43,795 nt of DNA from NCBI GenBank assembly GCA_902825875.1, contig CADECP010000049.1, positions 1 through 43,795 of the forward strand, given 5' to 3'. Below, piece after piece: positions 8,186 through 15,509 of the stretch. A model generated the notes under the pieces. It worked only from the letters and a program-made list of their open reading frames with translations. It was not told where the DNA came from and did no database searches. Each line of letters begins with the position of its first letter. Positions within the stretch are counted from its first letter, which is position 1. The position numbers and the translations under genes were made by a program. Origin of the DNA: an uncultured Acidobacteriota bacterium (lineage in GTDB: Bacteria > Acidobacteriota > Blastocatellia > RBC074).

Positions 8186-9112
8186 TTGAAAACGACTCCT
8201 GTGACTTTGGAAGATTTGCGCGGCGTATTTTCCGTTCCGCCGCTGGCTCGCAAAGATGACGCTCGCCGTTCGATTGATTTCGAGCAGAATGATTTGATCG
8301 TAAAACACATCGCATCGGGCGGAATCACGCGGTTTTTGTATGGCGGCAATGCCTTTCTGTATCACGTGACGCTGGCCGAATACTCCGCCTTGCTGGAATG
8401 GCTGAGCGGGTTTGCCGACGATCATTGGGCAATTCCCAGCGCCGGCCCTTCGTATGGCCGTGCGATTGATCAGGCGGAGTTGTTGCGCAAATACAATTTC
8501 CCCGCAGTGATGCTGTTGCCGTGCAGTGATCCGCGCGATGCTGCTGGACTTGAACGCGGTTTGCGTGAATTTGCCGAAGCCTCCGCAACCAAACTGATTT
8601 TGTACCTGAAAGAAGAAAACAACTTTGGCGCGGACAAGGAAGCCGGGCTGGATGTCGTTGCCAAATTGGTGGATGAAGGTTTATGCGTGGCGATCAAATA
8701 CGCTGTCGTTCGCCAAGACCCGCGACAAGATGCGTATCTGGAATCTTTGCTGACGCGCGTTGACCGCAATCTGGTTGTCAGCGGCATTGGCGAACGCCCG
8801 GCGGTCATTCACATGCGCGATTGGAAGCTGCCTGGCTTCACGACCGGCACGGGCTGCATCGCTTCGCGCCAGAGCCAGCAATTGTTCGAAGCCTGCGCGC
8901 GCGGAGATTTTGCCGCAGCCGAAACCTTACGCGAACTATTCATCCCCCACGAAGACCTGCGCGACGCCTGGAGTCCGGCCAAAGTCCTGCACCATTCGAC
9001 GGAACTTGCCGGAATTGCCAAGACAGGCTCGCCTCCGCCTTTCTTGTCGCCGCTATCGGCTGAACGCTTGAGCGAGCTAGCGCCGGTTGCGCAAAAGCTG
9101 GTTTCGGTTTGA
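8186..9112 (+). CDS. Dihydrodipicolinate synthase (DapA)-family aldolase
   Basis: A class I (Schiff-base) aldolase/lyase of the DHDPS/NAL superfamily, 308 aa. The Schiff-base lysine is K171 in CVAIKYAV, and Y140 in KLILYLKE occupies the catalytic tyrosine position. The usual GGxTGE-type substrate loop is replaced by GGNAFLYHVT (about 52-61), so true DapA activity is doubtful. It may act on another 2-keto acid aldol. The start is TTG 8186, with AGGTGAAG upstream; no ATG fits. It follows the acyl-CoA dehydrogenase after the hairpin repeat and ends 4 bp from the convergent regulator gene. Confidence 0.8.
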   Translation: MKTTPVTLEDLRGVFSVPPLARKDDARRSIDFEQNDLIVKHIASGGITRFLYGGNAFLYHVTLAEYSALLEWLSGFADDHWAIPSAGPSYGRAIDQAELLRKYNFPAVMLLPCSDPRDAAGLERGLREFAEASATKLILYLKEENNFGADKEAGLDVVAKLVDEGLCVAIKYAVVRQDPRQDAYLESLLTRVDRNLVVSGIGERPAVIHMRDWKLPGFTTGTGCIASRQSQQLFEACARGDFAAAETLRELFIPHEDLRDAWSPAKVLHHSTELAGIAKTGSPPPFLSPLSAERLSELAPVAQKLVSV

Positions 9113-9116
9113 AGTA

Positions 9117-11528
9117 TCAATCGAACAGTTTCATCGCTTTTATTACGGTCGAAGTTGATTGTTTGCTATAACACAAAGCACCGCCGTCTGGCAGCCAGAC
9201 CAATCCGGTCAGATGGTGGTGCTTTTCTGTGTTGTTGGTCAGCTTGGTCAATTGCTTAGTCGCCAACGAGTAAAGCCAGATGTTGTCACAATCGTTCTGT
9301 CTGGCAGTGAATGCCAAGGTTCCGGAGTCGGGTGAGAGTTGTAGGCTTTGCAGATAAATCGGCAAAGATTGGGCAATTGCTATCTGCGTTTCCTCACCAT
9401 TCAGAGAAATACGCTTCAGCGCCAATTCGCCGAGCATAGATCTTCGACTTTCCATCAAACCAACCAGAAAATGTTCGTTGTCTTCCCAGCCAATCATTCT
9501 CAGCGGAGATTCTGTGCGAAAAATGGTTCGGTCGGCAGAACCGTCGTTGACGATCAAGCTGCGCCTGGCTTTTCCAGTAGTTGCCGCTTGAGCCAGATAA
9601 ATAATTCTGGCTCCGTCTGGCGACCAGATTGGCGAAAGTATTTTCATTTTGGGGTCGTTGTTTTGCGACCTTGCCGGTTGGGATTGTCCGTCAGTGCCGA
9701 TGACTGACAAATTCGAGATTCCGTCTTTGCGCGTAGTGAAAATCAACTGACTGCCGTCTGGCGACCAACTGTAATTGTTGGGTTGCTGCCATTGCCGCGT
9801 TGGCGGCATAAATCCTTGCTGTAAAACAATATCTTTGCTGAGCAGGCGCGGCGCGACATTTTCGGTTTCGATCAGATAAAGCTGGTAGCCGCCAGTAACT
9901 TCTTCAATTTTTCGCATAAACGCCAGGCCTTTTCCGTTTGGCGCCCAGCGAGGATCAAAACCATTTGCTGTTAATTCCACAGGCAATAGGTCGTTTCCTA
10001 AAAGAGCTTCAAAGATTTTGCCATTCAGTGATGATGAGAAAGGCTCAAAACGCTGGAAGGCCAAAGCTGTGCCATTGCGTGAAATATCAATCCATCCCTT
10101 TATCCCTGTGTTCAATGGTATTTCTGACTCTGATTCACCGTTCAAAGGGCAGCGATAAATATCGCCCTCACCGCGCTGGATGACGTAAAAGATTCGTTTG
10201 CCATCCGGTGAGATATGATAGGGGTAAGCAGCTTCAGGGCTGGAAGTAAGGATGATCGGGCTGTCGTCGTTTATTCCTATAACGGCGGTCTGGTAGGAGC
10301 CAGAATAGCGGGAAGCGTAAACAATGTGTTCGTTGTCCGGGAACCATTCCGGGTCTGCTGGCGATTCGCCAGCATTGGCCAGCAACTTTTCCTGGCTGCC
10401 GTCCACTTGTGCGACAAAAAGCGATTGGTTGCCGTTTACCTTTTTGGTGTAAGCGATTTTTTCTTCATTCAGCGACAGACCAAACTGGCTCGGCCCGTCT
10501 ATTTCATCCTTGAAATTTGTCAGGTTGGTAGTTGCTCCCGTTTCAGGGAAAAAGACAAAGACGTTTTTGCCATCGGTGAAAAAGAACTTGTGCGCCTGAT
10601 TCGACCATCGCAACAGCCGATAATTCTGTTTGAGATCAAAAGTCCGCAGGACTTGGCGTCGGCGTGTTGGCAAATCAACCACCGCCAGTTCAATCGTACT
10701 GTCTCGACGTGATTGATAAGCGATTTGCAGACTGTCGGGCGACCAAATCGGATCGAAATCAGACCTGTCACCTTCAGTGACGCGAACTGGCGCCTGTTTG
10801 TCAAAACTCTGGATGAAAATGTGCGATTGGCCGTTTTCGCTTTTTGGGTAAGCGAGTCTTTGGCCATTGGGCGACGGACGTATAAGCAATTCCCGGTCTT
10901 CAAAACGATCTTTCCAGCTTATAACTTCGACATGTCTGATTTTCGCCGGGTCAACGAACGCCGATTTCTGTTTGAACAGTGACCAGATGGCCGTTGTGGC
11001 CAAAATTGCCGCAGCCAGACCAATCCAGAGAAAGCGGTTTTTTGGTACAGGTGGCAATGTGACAACTTCAGGTTTGGGCAAAATCTGTGCTGGCGGATTT
11101 TTAGATGGATTATCAGAGGGCGACGTTTCAGGTTCAGGAATCGTCTTCGCCGCGAGTTCAGTTTCCATCCGACTGGCTTCGCGTTCGACTTCCCGGACTT
11201 CGGCGACAAATTGATAACCGTAACCTGACGCTGTTTCAATGAACTGTCGGGAATCGCCATTTACATTCTTGTTTTGCCCGTTGGTCAGTGCCCGCCGCAA
11301 CCGGGCGATATTCGTGGCGATGTTGGATTCTTCGACCACTACGCCATCCCAAACGCGCTCCATTAATTCGTCGTGCGAAACAATGCGATGCCGGTTTTCA
11401 ATCAGGATCAGCAGCATGGCCATCGGTTTGGGCGACAGCGGAACGCGCTCACCATTGCGCCGCAAAGCCTTTTCGCTGGTATCCAGCAAAAAATCTTCGA
11501 ACTCTAAAAGCCTGATTCTTTTGGACAT
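9117..11528 (-). CDS. CadC-like winged-helix regulator with membrane segment and TolB/PD40 propeller
   Basis: An 803-aa one-component regulator. Residues 1-112 form an OmpR/PhoB-type winged helix (LSPKPMAMLLILIENRHRIV, then VWDGVVVEESNIATNIARLRRAL and a GYGYQF wing). A Pro-rich linker follows, then one membrane helix at 165-186, then an extracytoplasmic propeller of PD40/TolB repeats (several S/NPDG.. or PIWSPDG turns). The design is that of CadC-type transmembrane sensors and is frequent in Acidobacteria. The propeller presumably senses an envelope ligand. It is divergent from the Cys-rich peptide gene at 11723, which is an obvious candidate target. It lacks a C-terminal effector domain. Confidence 0.88.
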   Translation of the reverse strand: MSKRIRLLEFEDFLLDTSEKALRRNGERVPLSPKPMAMLLILIENRHRIVSHDELMERVWDGVVVEESNIATNIARLRRALTNGQNKNVNGDSRQFIETASGYGYQFVAEVREVEREASRMETELAAKTIPEPETSPSDNPSKNPPAQILPKPEVVTLPPVPKNRFLWIGLAAAILATTAIWSLFKQKSAFVDPAKIRHVEVISWKDRFEDRELLIRPSPNGQRLAYPKSENGQSHIFIQSFDKQAPVRVTEGDRSDFDPIWSPDSLQIAYQSRRDSTIELAVVDLPTRRRQVLRTFDLKQNYRLLRWSNQAHKFFFTDGKNVFVFFPETGATTNLTNFKDEIDGPSQFGLSLNEEKIAYTKKVNGNQSLFVAQVDGSQEKLLANAGESPADPEWFPDNEHIVYASRYSGSYQTAVIGINDDSPIILTSSPEAAYPYHISPDGKRIFYVIQRGEGDIYRCPLNGESESEIPLNTGIKGWIDISRNGTALAFQRFEPFSSSLNGKIFEALLGNDLLPVELTANGFDPRWAPNGKGLAFMRKIEEVTGGYQLYLIETENVAPRLLSKDIVLQQGFMPPTRQWQQPNNYSWSPDGSQLIFTTRKDGISNLSVIGTDGQSQPARSQNNDPKMKILSPIWSPDGARIIYLAQAATTGKARRSLIVNDGSADRTIFRTESPLRMIGWEDNEHFLVGLMESRRSMLGELALKRISLNGEETQIAIAQSLPIYLQSLQLSPDSGTLAFTARQNDCDNIWLYSLATKQLTKLTNNTEKHHHLTGLVWLPDGGALCYSKQSTSTVIKAMKLFD

Positions 11529-11722
11529 AACTGGTTGATAGGAAATTGAAATCTTTTTGTCAGGACTTCTTTTCCGCCTTTGCTGTATTTCAACCCTCGC
11601 TCAAGCAAGGAAGAAAAAGTCTGTTAGAAGAAGACGCGGACTTCTAAGTTTGTGCAATTCACGCAGTTGCGTTGTTATCAGTTTAACTGCACTCGACCAA
11701 CCAATAGAAAATGGAGACCGTA

Positions 11723-11959
11723 ATGACTGACATTTCAAAATTGCTAGAGTGGTATCAAGTATTTGCTAATGAAGCAAATTCGCAAAACAAGGACGATCGC
11801 ATTAAAAAAATGCTGAAGCGTCATATCCGAGAGCTTGCCTGCGAAGGCGGACCAGGAGGCACAGGGCTTCGCAAGGCTGACAGCAATGGCATTTGCGAAG
11901 AGAGTGGATGGATCCTGTGCTGTGACGGCAATTGCGTTCCTCCAGAAGTTGGCTGTTAA
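11723..11959 (+). CDS. Small Cys-rich peptide, unrecognised
   Basis: A 78-aa protein. ATG 11723 is preferred because GGAG lies 7 nt upstream, inside the longer frame that begins at ATG 11711. The first 38 residues are charged and helical (MTDISKLLEWYQVF...IKKMLKRHIREL). A Gly-rich joint ACEGGPGGTG follows, then a compact tail with the remaining cysteines: GICEESGWILCCDGNC...EVGC, six Cys in all. The leader-plus-Cys-rich-core look and the Gly-Gly step recall ribosomally made peptide precursors. No modification enzyme or transporter is adjacent and no signal peptide is visible. It could instead be a small metal- or disulfide-stabilised protein. It starts 195 bp from the divergent propeller regulator. 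Confidence 0.65.
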   Translation: MTDISKLLEWYQVFANEANSQNKDDRIKKMLKRHIRELACEGGPGGTGLRKADSNGICEESGWILCCDGNCVPPEVGC

Positions 11960-12047
11960 ACCGTCAGCCTAAACATCTGCCGAAGTTATCAAGAAACTGA
12001 TGTAACTTTGGCGCACTTTAATCGGCGTCCTCAGCCAAATTCCAAAA

Positions 12048-12212
12048 TCATTCCGCAAATTCGTTGCCGCCAGAGTCGCATCCGGCGGTCAGGGAATAGT
12101 GTTGCCCGGTATCGGCAGTCACCAATAATTGTTTGGTCATGATTGCGCTGGCAGACAGCGCCAGCGCAATCACATTGTAGCCGCCGCCGAAACCATCGCC
12201 AAGATTAGCCAT
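12048..12212 (-). CDS. Possible small Gly-rich protein
   Basis: A 54-codon minus-strand frame reads MANLGDGFGGGYNVIALALS...LLVTADTG...GCDSGGNEFAE. The composition (Gly-rich start, hydrophobic middle, polar end) looks more protein-like than a random frame, but there is no good ribosome site and no recognised family. A 12-bp perfect hairpin (12141-12152 with 12160-12171) lies inside it. The stretch could instead be a non-coding spacer between the Cys-rich peptide and the SLATT-like gene. Confidence 0.25.
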   Translation of the reverse strand: MANLGDGFGGGYNVIALALSASAIMTKQLLVTADTGQHYSLTAGCDSGGNEFAE

Positions 12213-12228
12213 CAATAGGAGCCACGCC

Positions 12229-12684
12229 ATGAACAAAAAAGAATACCTACAGCAGCAACTGGAGGAAAAGATCGGAGTCTTTGAAAAAGATTCCAAAGAT
12301 CACAAGAGCCTGTATCGTCAACTTCGTTACTCGGTATTTTTCCTGACGGCGTTTTCGTCAGCGCTTTCTGCCGTTGCGCTGAAGTTGCCGCAATGGAATG
12401 CAACCATCAGCCTGAGCATCATCATTATTTCGGCCACGATTGGAATCATCACCTCGATTGAAGGTATCAGGAAGCCGGCAGAACTTTGGATTCATGAGCG
12501 AGGAACCTGCCTGGCGCTGATGGATTTAAGGCGCGAAGTTGAATTCGAGCTTGATGAAAACAACTCCCCTGAATCGGTTGACCAGTATTTCCGCAAAATG
12601 CAGGAGATTCTAGAAACATCCAGCGAAAAATGGCGGCTTGGCATCGCCGGAAAAGGCGGAAAAGAGGAGAGTAGGAACAAATAG
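12229..12684 (+). CDS. SLATT / DUF4231-like two-helix membrane protein
   Basis: A 151-aa protein with a charged N-terminal helix, two membrane helices (about 33-52 and 59-80) and a C-terminal helical region, AELWIHERGTCLALMDLRRE. That last pattern recalls the 'W..yR...E.l..E' segment of the SLATT superfamily. SLATT proteins are predicted pore-forming effectors in nucleotide-signalling defence systems, but no cyclase, SMODS or SLOG partner is next to it here. GGAG lies 8 nt before ATG 12229. The family call is inference from the helix layout and needs a profile search. It may be co-transcribed with the SnoaL-like gene downstream. Confidence 0.55.
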   Translation: MNKKEYLQQQLEEKIGVFEKDSKDHKSLYRQLRYSVFFLTAFSSALSAVALKLPQWNATISLSIIIISATIGIITSIEGIRKPAELWIHERGTCLALMDLRREVEFELDENNSPESVDQYFRKMQEILETSSEKWRLGIAGKGGKEESRNK

Positions 12685-12759
12685 CAACCCAAAGACTGTC
12701 TGGCGGTTTCCGTCCGGCAAAGCCAATGACACGTAGTATCAAAACCAAAGGAGCAAATC

Positions 12760-13164
12760 ATGAACGAGCAAAAAAACACGAAAATCATGCAGCAAGCTTA
12801 CGACGCCTTCAGCAAGGGAGACATTCCGGCAGTCTTCAACTTTATTGCCGAAGATGCTGAATACACCTCTGTTGGGCCATCCGGCGTGATTCCCTGGGCT
12901 GGAACGTACAACGGCCATGAACAAATTGGCCAGTTTTTTACTCGACTGGGCGAAGCATTGGATTTCCAGCTTTTTTCCGCTCAGGAATTCATCGCGCAAG
13001 GCGACAAACTGGCAGTGGTTTTACATGGCCGGTACAAGGTTCGCTCAAACGGCAAGGTGTTTGAAACCAACCCTCAACACATCGTGACGTTCCGCGACGG
13101 CAAAATTGTCCGGCTGATTGCTCTGGACGACACCGCAACGATTGCTGCAATGCTGGCGGCCTGA
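12760..13164 (+). CDS. SnoaL-like / NTF2-fold protein
   Basis: A 134-aa protein of the SnoaL/ketosteroid-isomerase-like group. It has the characteristic opening (IMQQAYDAFSKGDIPAVFNFIAEDAEY) and the later block GKVFETNPQHIVTFRDGKIVRL. These cone-shaped alpha+beta proteins bind small hydrophobic ligands, and many have no known reaction. An AAGGAG site precedes ATG 12760. It follows the SLATT-like gene by 75 bp and is closed by the hairpin at 13175-13209. The substrate is unknown. Confidence 0.85.
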   Translation: MNEQKNTKIMQQAYDAFSKGDIPAVFNFIAEDAEYTSVGPSGVIPWAGTYNGHEQIGQFFTRLGEALDFQLFSAQEFIAQGDKLAVVLHGRYKVRSNGKVFETNPQHIVTFRDGKIVRLIALDDTATIAAMLAA

Positions 13165-13174
13165 CAGTATGGCG

Positions 13175-13209
13175 ACGACTTCAAGCAACCAATCTCTGCT
13201 TGAAGTCGT
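13175..13209 (+). terminator. Hairpin terminator after the SnoaL-like gene
   Basis: ACGACTTCAAGCA (13175-13187) and TGCTTGAAGTCGT (13197-13209) form a perfect 13-bp stem with a 9-nt loop, 10 nt after the stop codon. A T-rich stretch (TTCCAATTTTCTC) follows. It fits intrinsic termination and separates this gene from the A/T-richer one downstream. Confidence 0.6.
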
Positions 13210-13300
13210 TCCAATTTTCTCAGCTTTTATGCCAGCCATTTCTAGCACTGTATATCTGCAATTAATCTCTGTTTGGGTAACCACAATACCGGAGACTCAT

Positions 13301-14221
13301 ATGACGAAACCACTTCATCCATTGTTAAGCATTTCAGCCATAGTTCTACTTTCACTTTTGACTTCAGCAATCCTATTCGAAGGGCTTACATCAAGCGGTC
13401 TATTGAAGAATCAATACATAGAATTTGGTGGAGCTGCGGCTGGTTTTTTTGCCGCTCTTTACTTCTTGAGCCGATGGTACGACTCGATTGAAAAACGGCA
13501 CTCAGCCATCGAAGAGTTAGTGGCCAGAAATACGCAACTTCAGGATATTCTGTCAAAAGTTAATCTGCCACCTGATTTTGATGTTCCGCCATCATTCAAA
13601 CCTTCTATTGACTACGAAAATTCAATGCTCTTTTGCTACCCTCAAGATTGGAAACAGGAACCAATGAAGCTGAGAATTAATAGCGTATATTCAGAGGACC
13701 CACTAAAGCTCCAACCCGGTGATGAAGTGCCAGGGAAATTTAGTGTTGTTGTTTCGACTGCTGGCCAGCAAACTTTTTCACTGAAGGAAGTGGTTGTGGT
13801 GTGTAAAAAGGCCAACATTTCTATAGATGAGTTGAGAGATGAACTTGGCATTGAGTATTCAGAAAAAAATGAAGCTGTTCAGATTCCTGCTGAGCGTTTG
13901 TTCAACCTGTTAGGGGTAGAAGGCAAGAGCCGTAAGGATCAGATATATGAGATGGTCAATCGTTTTAGCGAAGCATTTTTGGGTAAAATTGTAAAAAGTG
14001 AAATTGAATTGGTGAATGGCAGAGAATCACTGTTAATTGAAAGTGAAAGTACGCCATTTGGCGGTGTAGGCGAGCCCCTCATCGTAACTGTAGTCACTAC
14101 TTATTTACCTGAAAGCGATATGGTCTTCACGTTCAGCTTCGTTGATAACCTGGGTGATTATGAAAAAATAGGCCTAATACGCAAACAGGTACTCTCTACG
14201 GTGAAGTTCTGGGCATCATGA
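13301..14221 (+). CDS. Two-helix membrane-anchored protein, function unknown
   Basis: A 306-aa protein starting at ATG 13301, with GGAG just upstream; the longer frame back to 13118 overlaps the SnoaL gene and is rejected. Two N-terminal membrane helices (about 8-28 and 39-60) are followed by a short coiled coil (SAIEELVARNTQLQDIL). The rest is a globular domain from about 90 that opens SMLFCYPQDWKQEP and closes with QVLSTVKFW. The 'Y-P-x-x-W ... STVKF' frame resembles the PsbP/DUF1795-like fold, which is inference only. Codon usage is visibly A/T-richer than in surrounding genes, so recent acquisition is possible. No operon partner is clear. Confidence 0.75.
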   Translation: MTKPLHPLLSISAIVLLSLLTSAILFEGLTSSGLLKNQYIEFGGAAAGFFAALYFLSRWYDSIEKRHSAIEELVARNTQLQDILSKVNLPPDFDVPPSFKPSIDYENSMLFCYPQDWKQEPMKLRINSVYSEDPLKLQPGDEVPGKFSVVVSTAGQQTFSLKEVVVVCKKANISIDELRDELGIEYSEKNEAVQIPAERLFNLLGVEGKSRKDQIYEMVNRFSEAFLGKIVKSEIELVNGRESLLIESESTPFGGVGEPLIVTVVTTYLPESDMVFTFSFVDNLGDYEKIGLIRKQVLSTVKFWAS

Positions 14222-14291
14222 TGTAAACCGGATGGAAGGTTGGCCGAATTGGGTAGCACCAATTTGGTCGAAATTTGTCAGCTTTTGCTTT

Positions 14292-14504
14292 TCAATGAAT
14301 TTCCCGCACCGGTGTTGGCGCTCCGGCATGGAGGAAGTCGAAGTCGCAGCCTTCGTGGGCTTGTGTAACGTGGTCGAGGTAGAGCGCCGTGACGCTGAGT
14401 TCATATTGGCTGCCAATCCCGGATTGGAACGGCTTACACTGGTGGCGCGGAAATTGGTTTCTCAAAGCCTGTTTTGAAAGTTGGCATGCTCCTTTTACAG
14501 CCTG
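14292..14504 (-). pseudogene. Possible coding remnant
   Basis: One minus-strand frame is open for 71 codons without a usable start. Its last third reads like protein: QYELSVTALYLDH, then HEGCDFDFLHAG and PVREIH, before a stop at 14292. I do not recognise the family. It is probably the 3' remnant of a lost gene, perhaps part of a mobile element. An overlapping 66-codon frame on the same strand (14216-14416) is rich in Ser/Thr/Arg and looks like a shadow. Confidence 0.25.
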
Positions 14505-14687
14505 CTAAGCAGGCGTCAGACAGTAGCTCCGTGCGAGGGCGCGGAGAATCGAAGCCAATTTTTTCTCCAAGCTCCGAAAGGAGTGACAGCCGACCTTGAT
14601 CTGTCGCCCCTTGCGGGGCTTGGGTGGCCCTCTTGCCTTCGCCCCCGCGCTTCGCACGGGGCTATTTTCTGGCGCTTTTTCAGAGCT
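14500..14687. repeat. Multi-hairpin element between genes
   Basis: No gene is evident from 14510 to 14785, but the stretch is full of paired arms. GCCTGC-TAA-GCAGGC is at 14500-14514, CTCCG/CGGAG at 14527-14546, CTCC-GAAA-GGAG (GNRA tetraloop) at 14572-14583, GCCCC-TTGC-GGGGC at 14606-14619 and GCCCC/GGGGC at 14641-14662. AGCTC (14570-14574) can pair with GAGCT (14683-14687) and enclose the last three as a multibranch fold of about 118 nt. It could be a dispersed structured repeat or a small non-coding RNA; its strand is unknown. Confidence 0.5.
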
Positions 14688-14785
14688 AAATCGGAACAAA
14701 GCCAGCTTTTCTTATTTCAGAATACGCTCTTAACCGGAAATCGCTGCCGGAGCGTCACCTTTCATCACAACCTGGTTTTCCCGCC

Positions 14786-15400
14786 TCAAAAAAGATGTGC
14801 GTTCGGATGAGTTCGTAAAATCGAAGCTGGGCAGGTGTCGGAAATTTCGTTTTCGGTTGTGGCTTGAGGTGCTGCAAGCACAAATAAGCTGCGACAGGCC
14901 ATCAAAGTCGGAATTGTCAGAGTGATTGTCGAATCGGTCAGTTTGACGGTTGCCGAATCGCGGATGTCGCAGTTGCCGGAACCAATCTTTCCGCCTTCTC
15001 CAATTCCAAGCACCGCAAAATCCGGCGGACGCTTTTTCAGCAACTCGGCGTAATTCGAGCAAACGGCTTCGGGGTTGGCGGCTTCTCCGCGCAGGCCGTG
15101 AAATTCCGCCATCGGAACTCGGCAGACCAGATGATCGAGCAGAAATTTTCGCTGCGAAGTCGGCGCATCTTCCTCTGCGCCCAGCAGTTCAAAGGTGTGA
15201 AAACCGATGACGCGCGTCCATTCGATGGCTTCGGCATTGACCAGATGAGCCAGCAATTCAGTCTGAGAAGTTTCGCCGGAAAAGATGCCGATGGCTCGAC
15301 CGCGTTCGGCAATCAAGCGGCGCATTTCGGCGGCGACGGCTTCAGCAGCGGCGACTGAAGCCTGATGATGAGTTTCGTAACTGTGAATCGAAAATTGCAA
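14786..15400 (-). CDS. NagB/6-phosphogluconolactonase-fold protein lacking catalytic residues
   Basis: A 204-aa member of the glucosamine-6-phosphate isomerase/6-phosphogluconolactonase fold, shown by IGIFSGETSQTELLAHL near the start and by LTIPTLMACRSLFVLAAP and CPASILRTHPNA near the end. It is shorter than family enzymes (about 230-260 aa). The active-site Asp-Glu pair of NagB (LDEY) reads HTFE here. The GxDGH block is GEGGK, and the DPP(V/I) loop and about 30 residues after it are gone. I infer a non-catalytic or altered-substrate paralogue. The start is TTG 15400, uncertain. The end follows a TTTTTT run, where a one-base change would give a slightly longer tail. Confidence 0.75.
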   Translation of the reverse strand: MQFSIHSYETHHQASVAAAEAVAAEMRRLIAERGRAIGIFSGETSQTELLAHLVNAEAIEWTRVIGFHTFELLGAEEDAPTSQRKFLLDHLVCRVPMAEFHGLRGEAANPEAVCSNYAELLKKRPPDFAVLGIGEGGKIGSGNCDIRDSATVKLTDSTITLTIPTLMACRSLFVLAAPQATTENEISDTCPASILRTHPNAHLF

Positions 15401-15419
15401 AACAAGGAAAGAAAAAATA

Positions 15420-15496
15420 GACAGGGTTCACAGGATTCAACAAAATTTGGCAGTTCAGGTTTTCGGCTCATCCTGAAAAGTTTTGTCAATCCTGTC
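15420..15496. repeat. ACAGGATT-type inverted repeat
   Basis: CAGGATT and CAAAA (15431-15445) pair with TTTTG and AATCCTG (15481-15494), and TTCAGG (15454-15459) pairs with CCTGAA (15472-15477) inside. The result is a long interrupted hairpin between two same-strand genes. GACAGG also occurs at the left edge and CCTGTC at the right edge. Confidence 0.65.
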
Positions 15497-15509
15497 GAAA
15501 GTTTTCGGC

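Noticed and set aside
12141..12171. The 12-bp hairpin as the terminator of the Cys-rich peptide gene
   Set aside because: It lies about 180 bp after the stop codon and is not followed by a T run.
14780..14800. A frameshift in the TTTTTT run at the end of the NagB-like gene
   Set aside because: Removing one T would add only about nine residues and does not restore the missing active-site region, so it does not explain the divergence.
14481..14810. A 109-codon plus-strand frame in the hairpin-rich gap
   Set aside because: It runs through at least five inverted repeats and ends inside the NagB-like gene; the composition is not protein-like.
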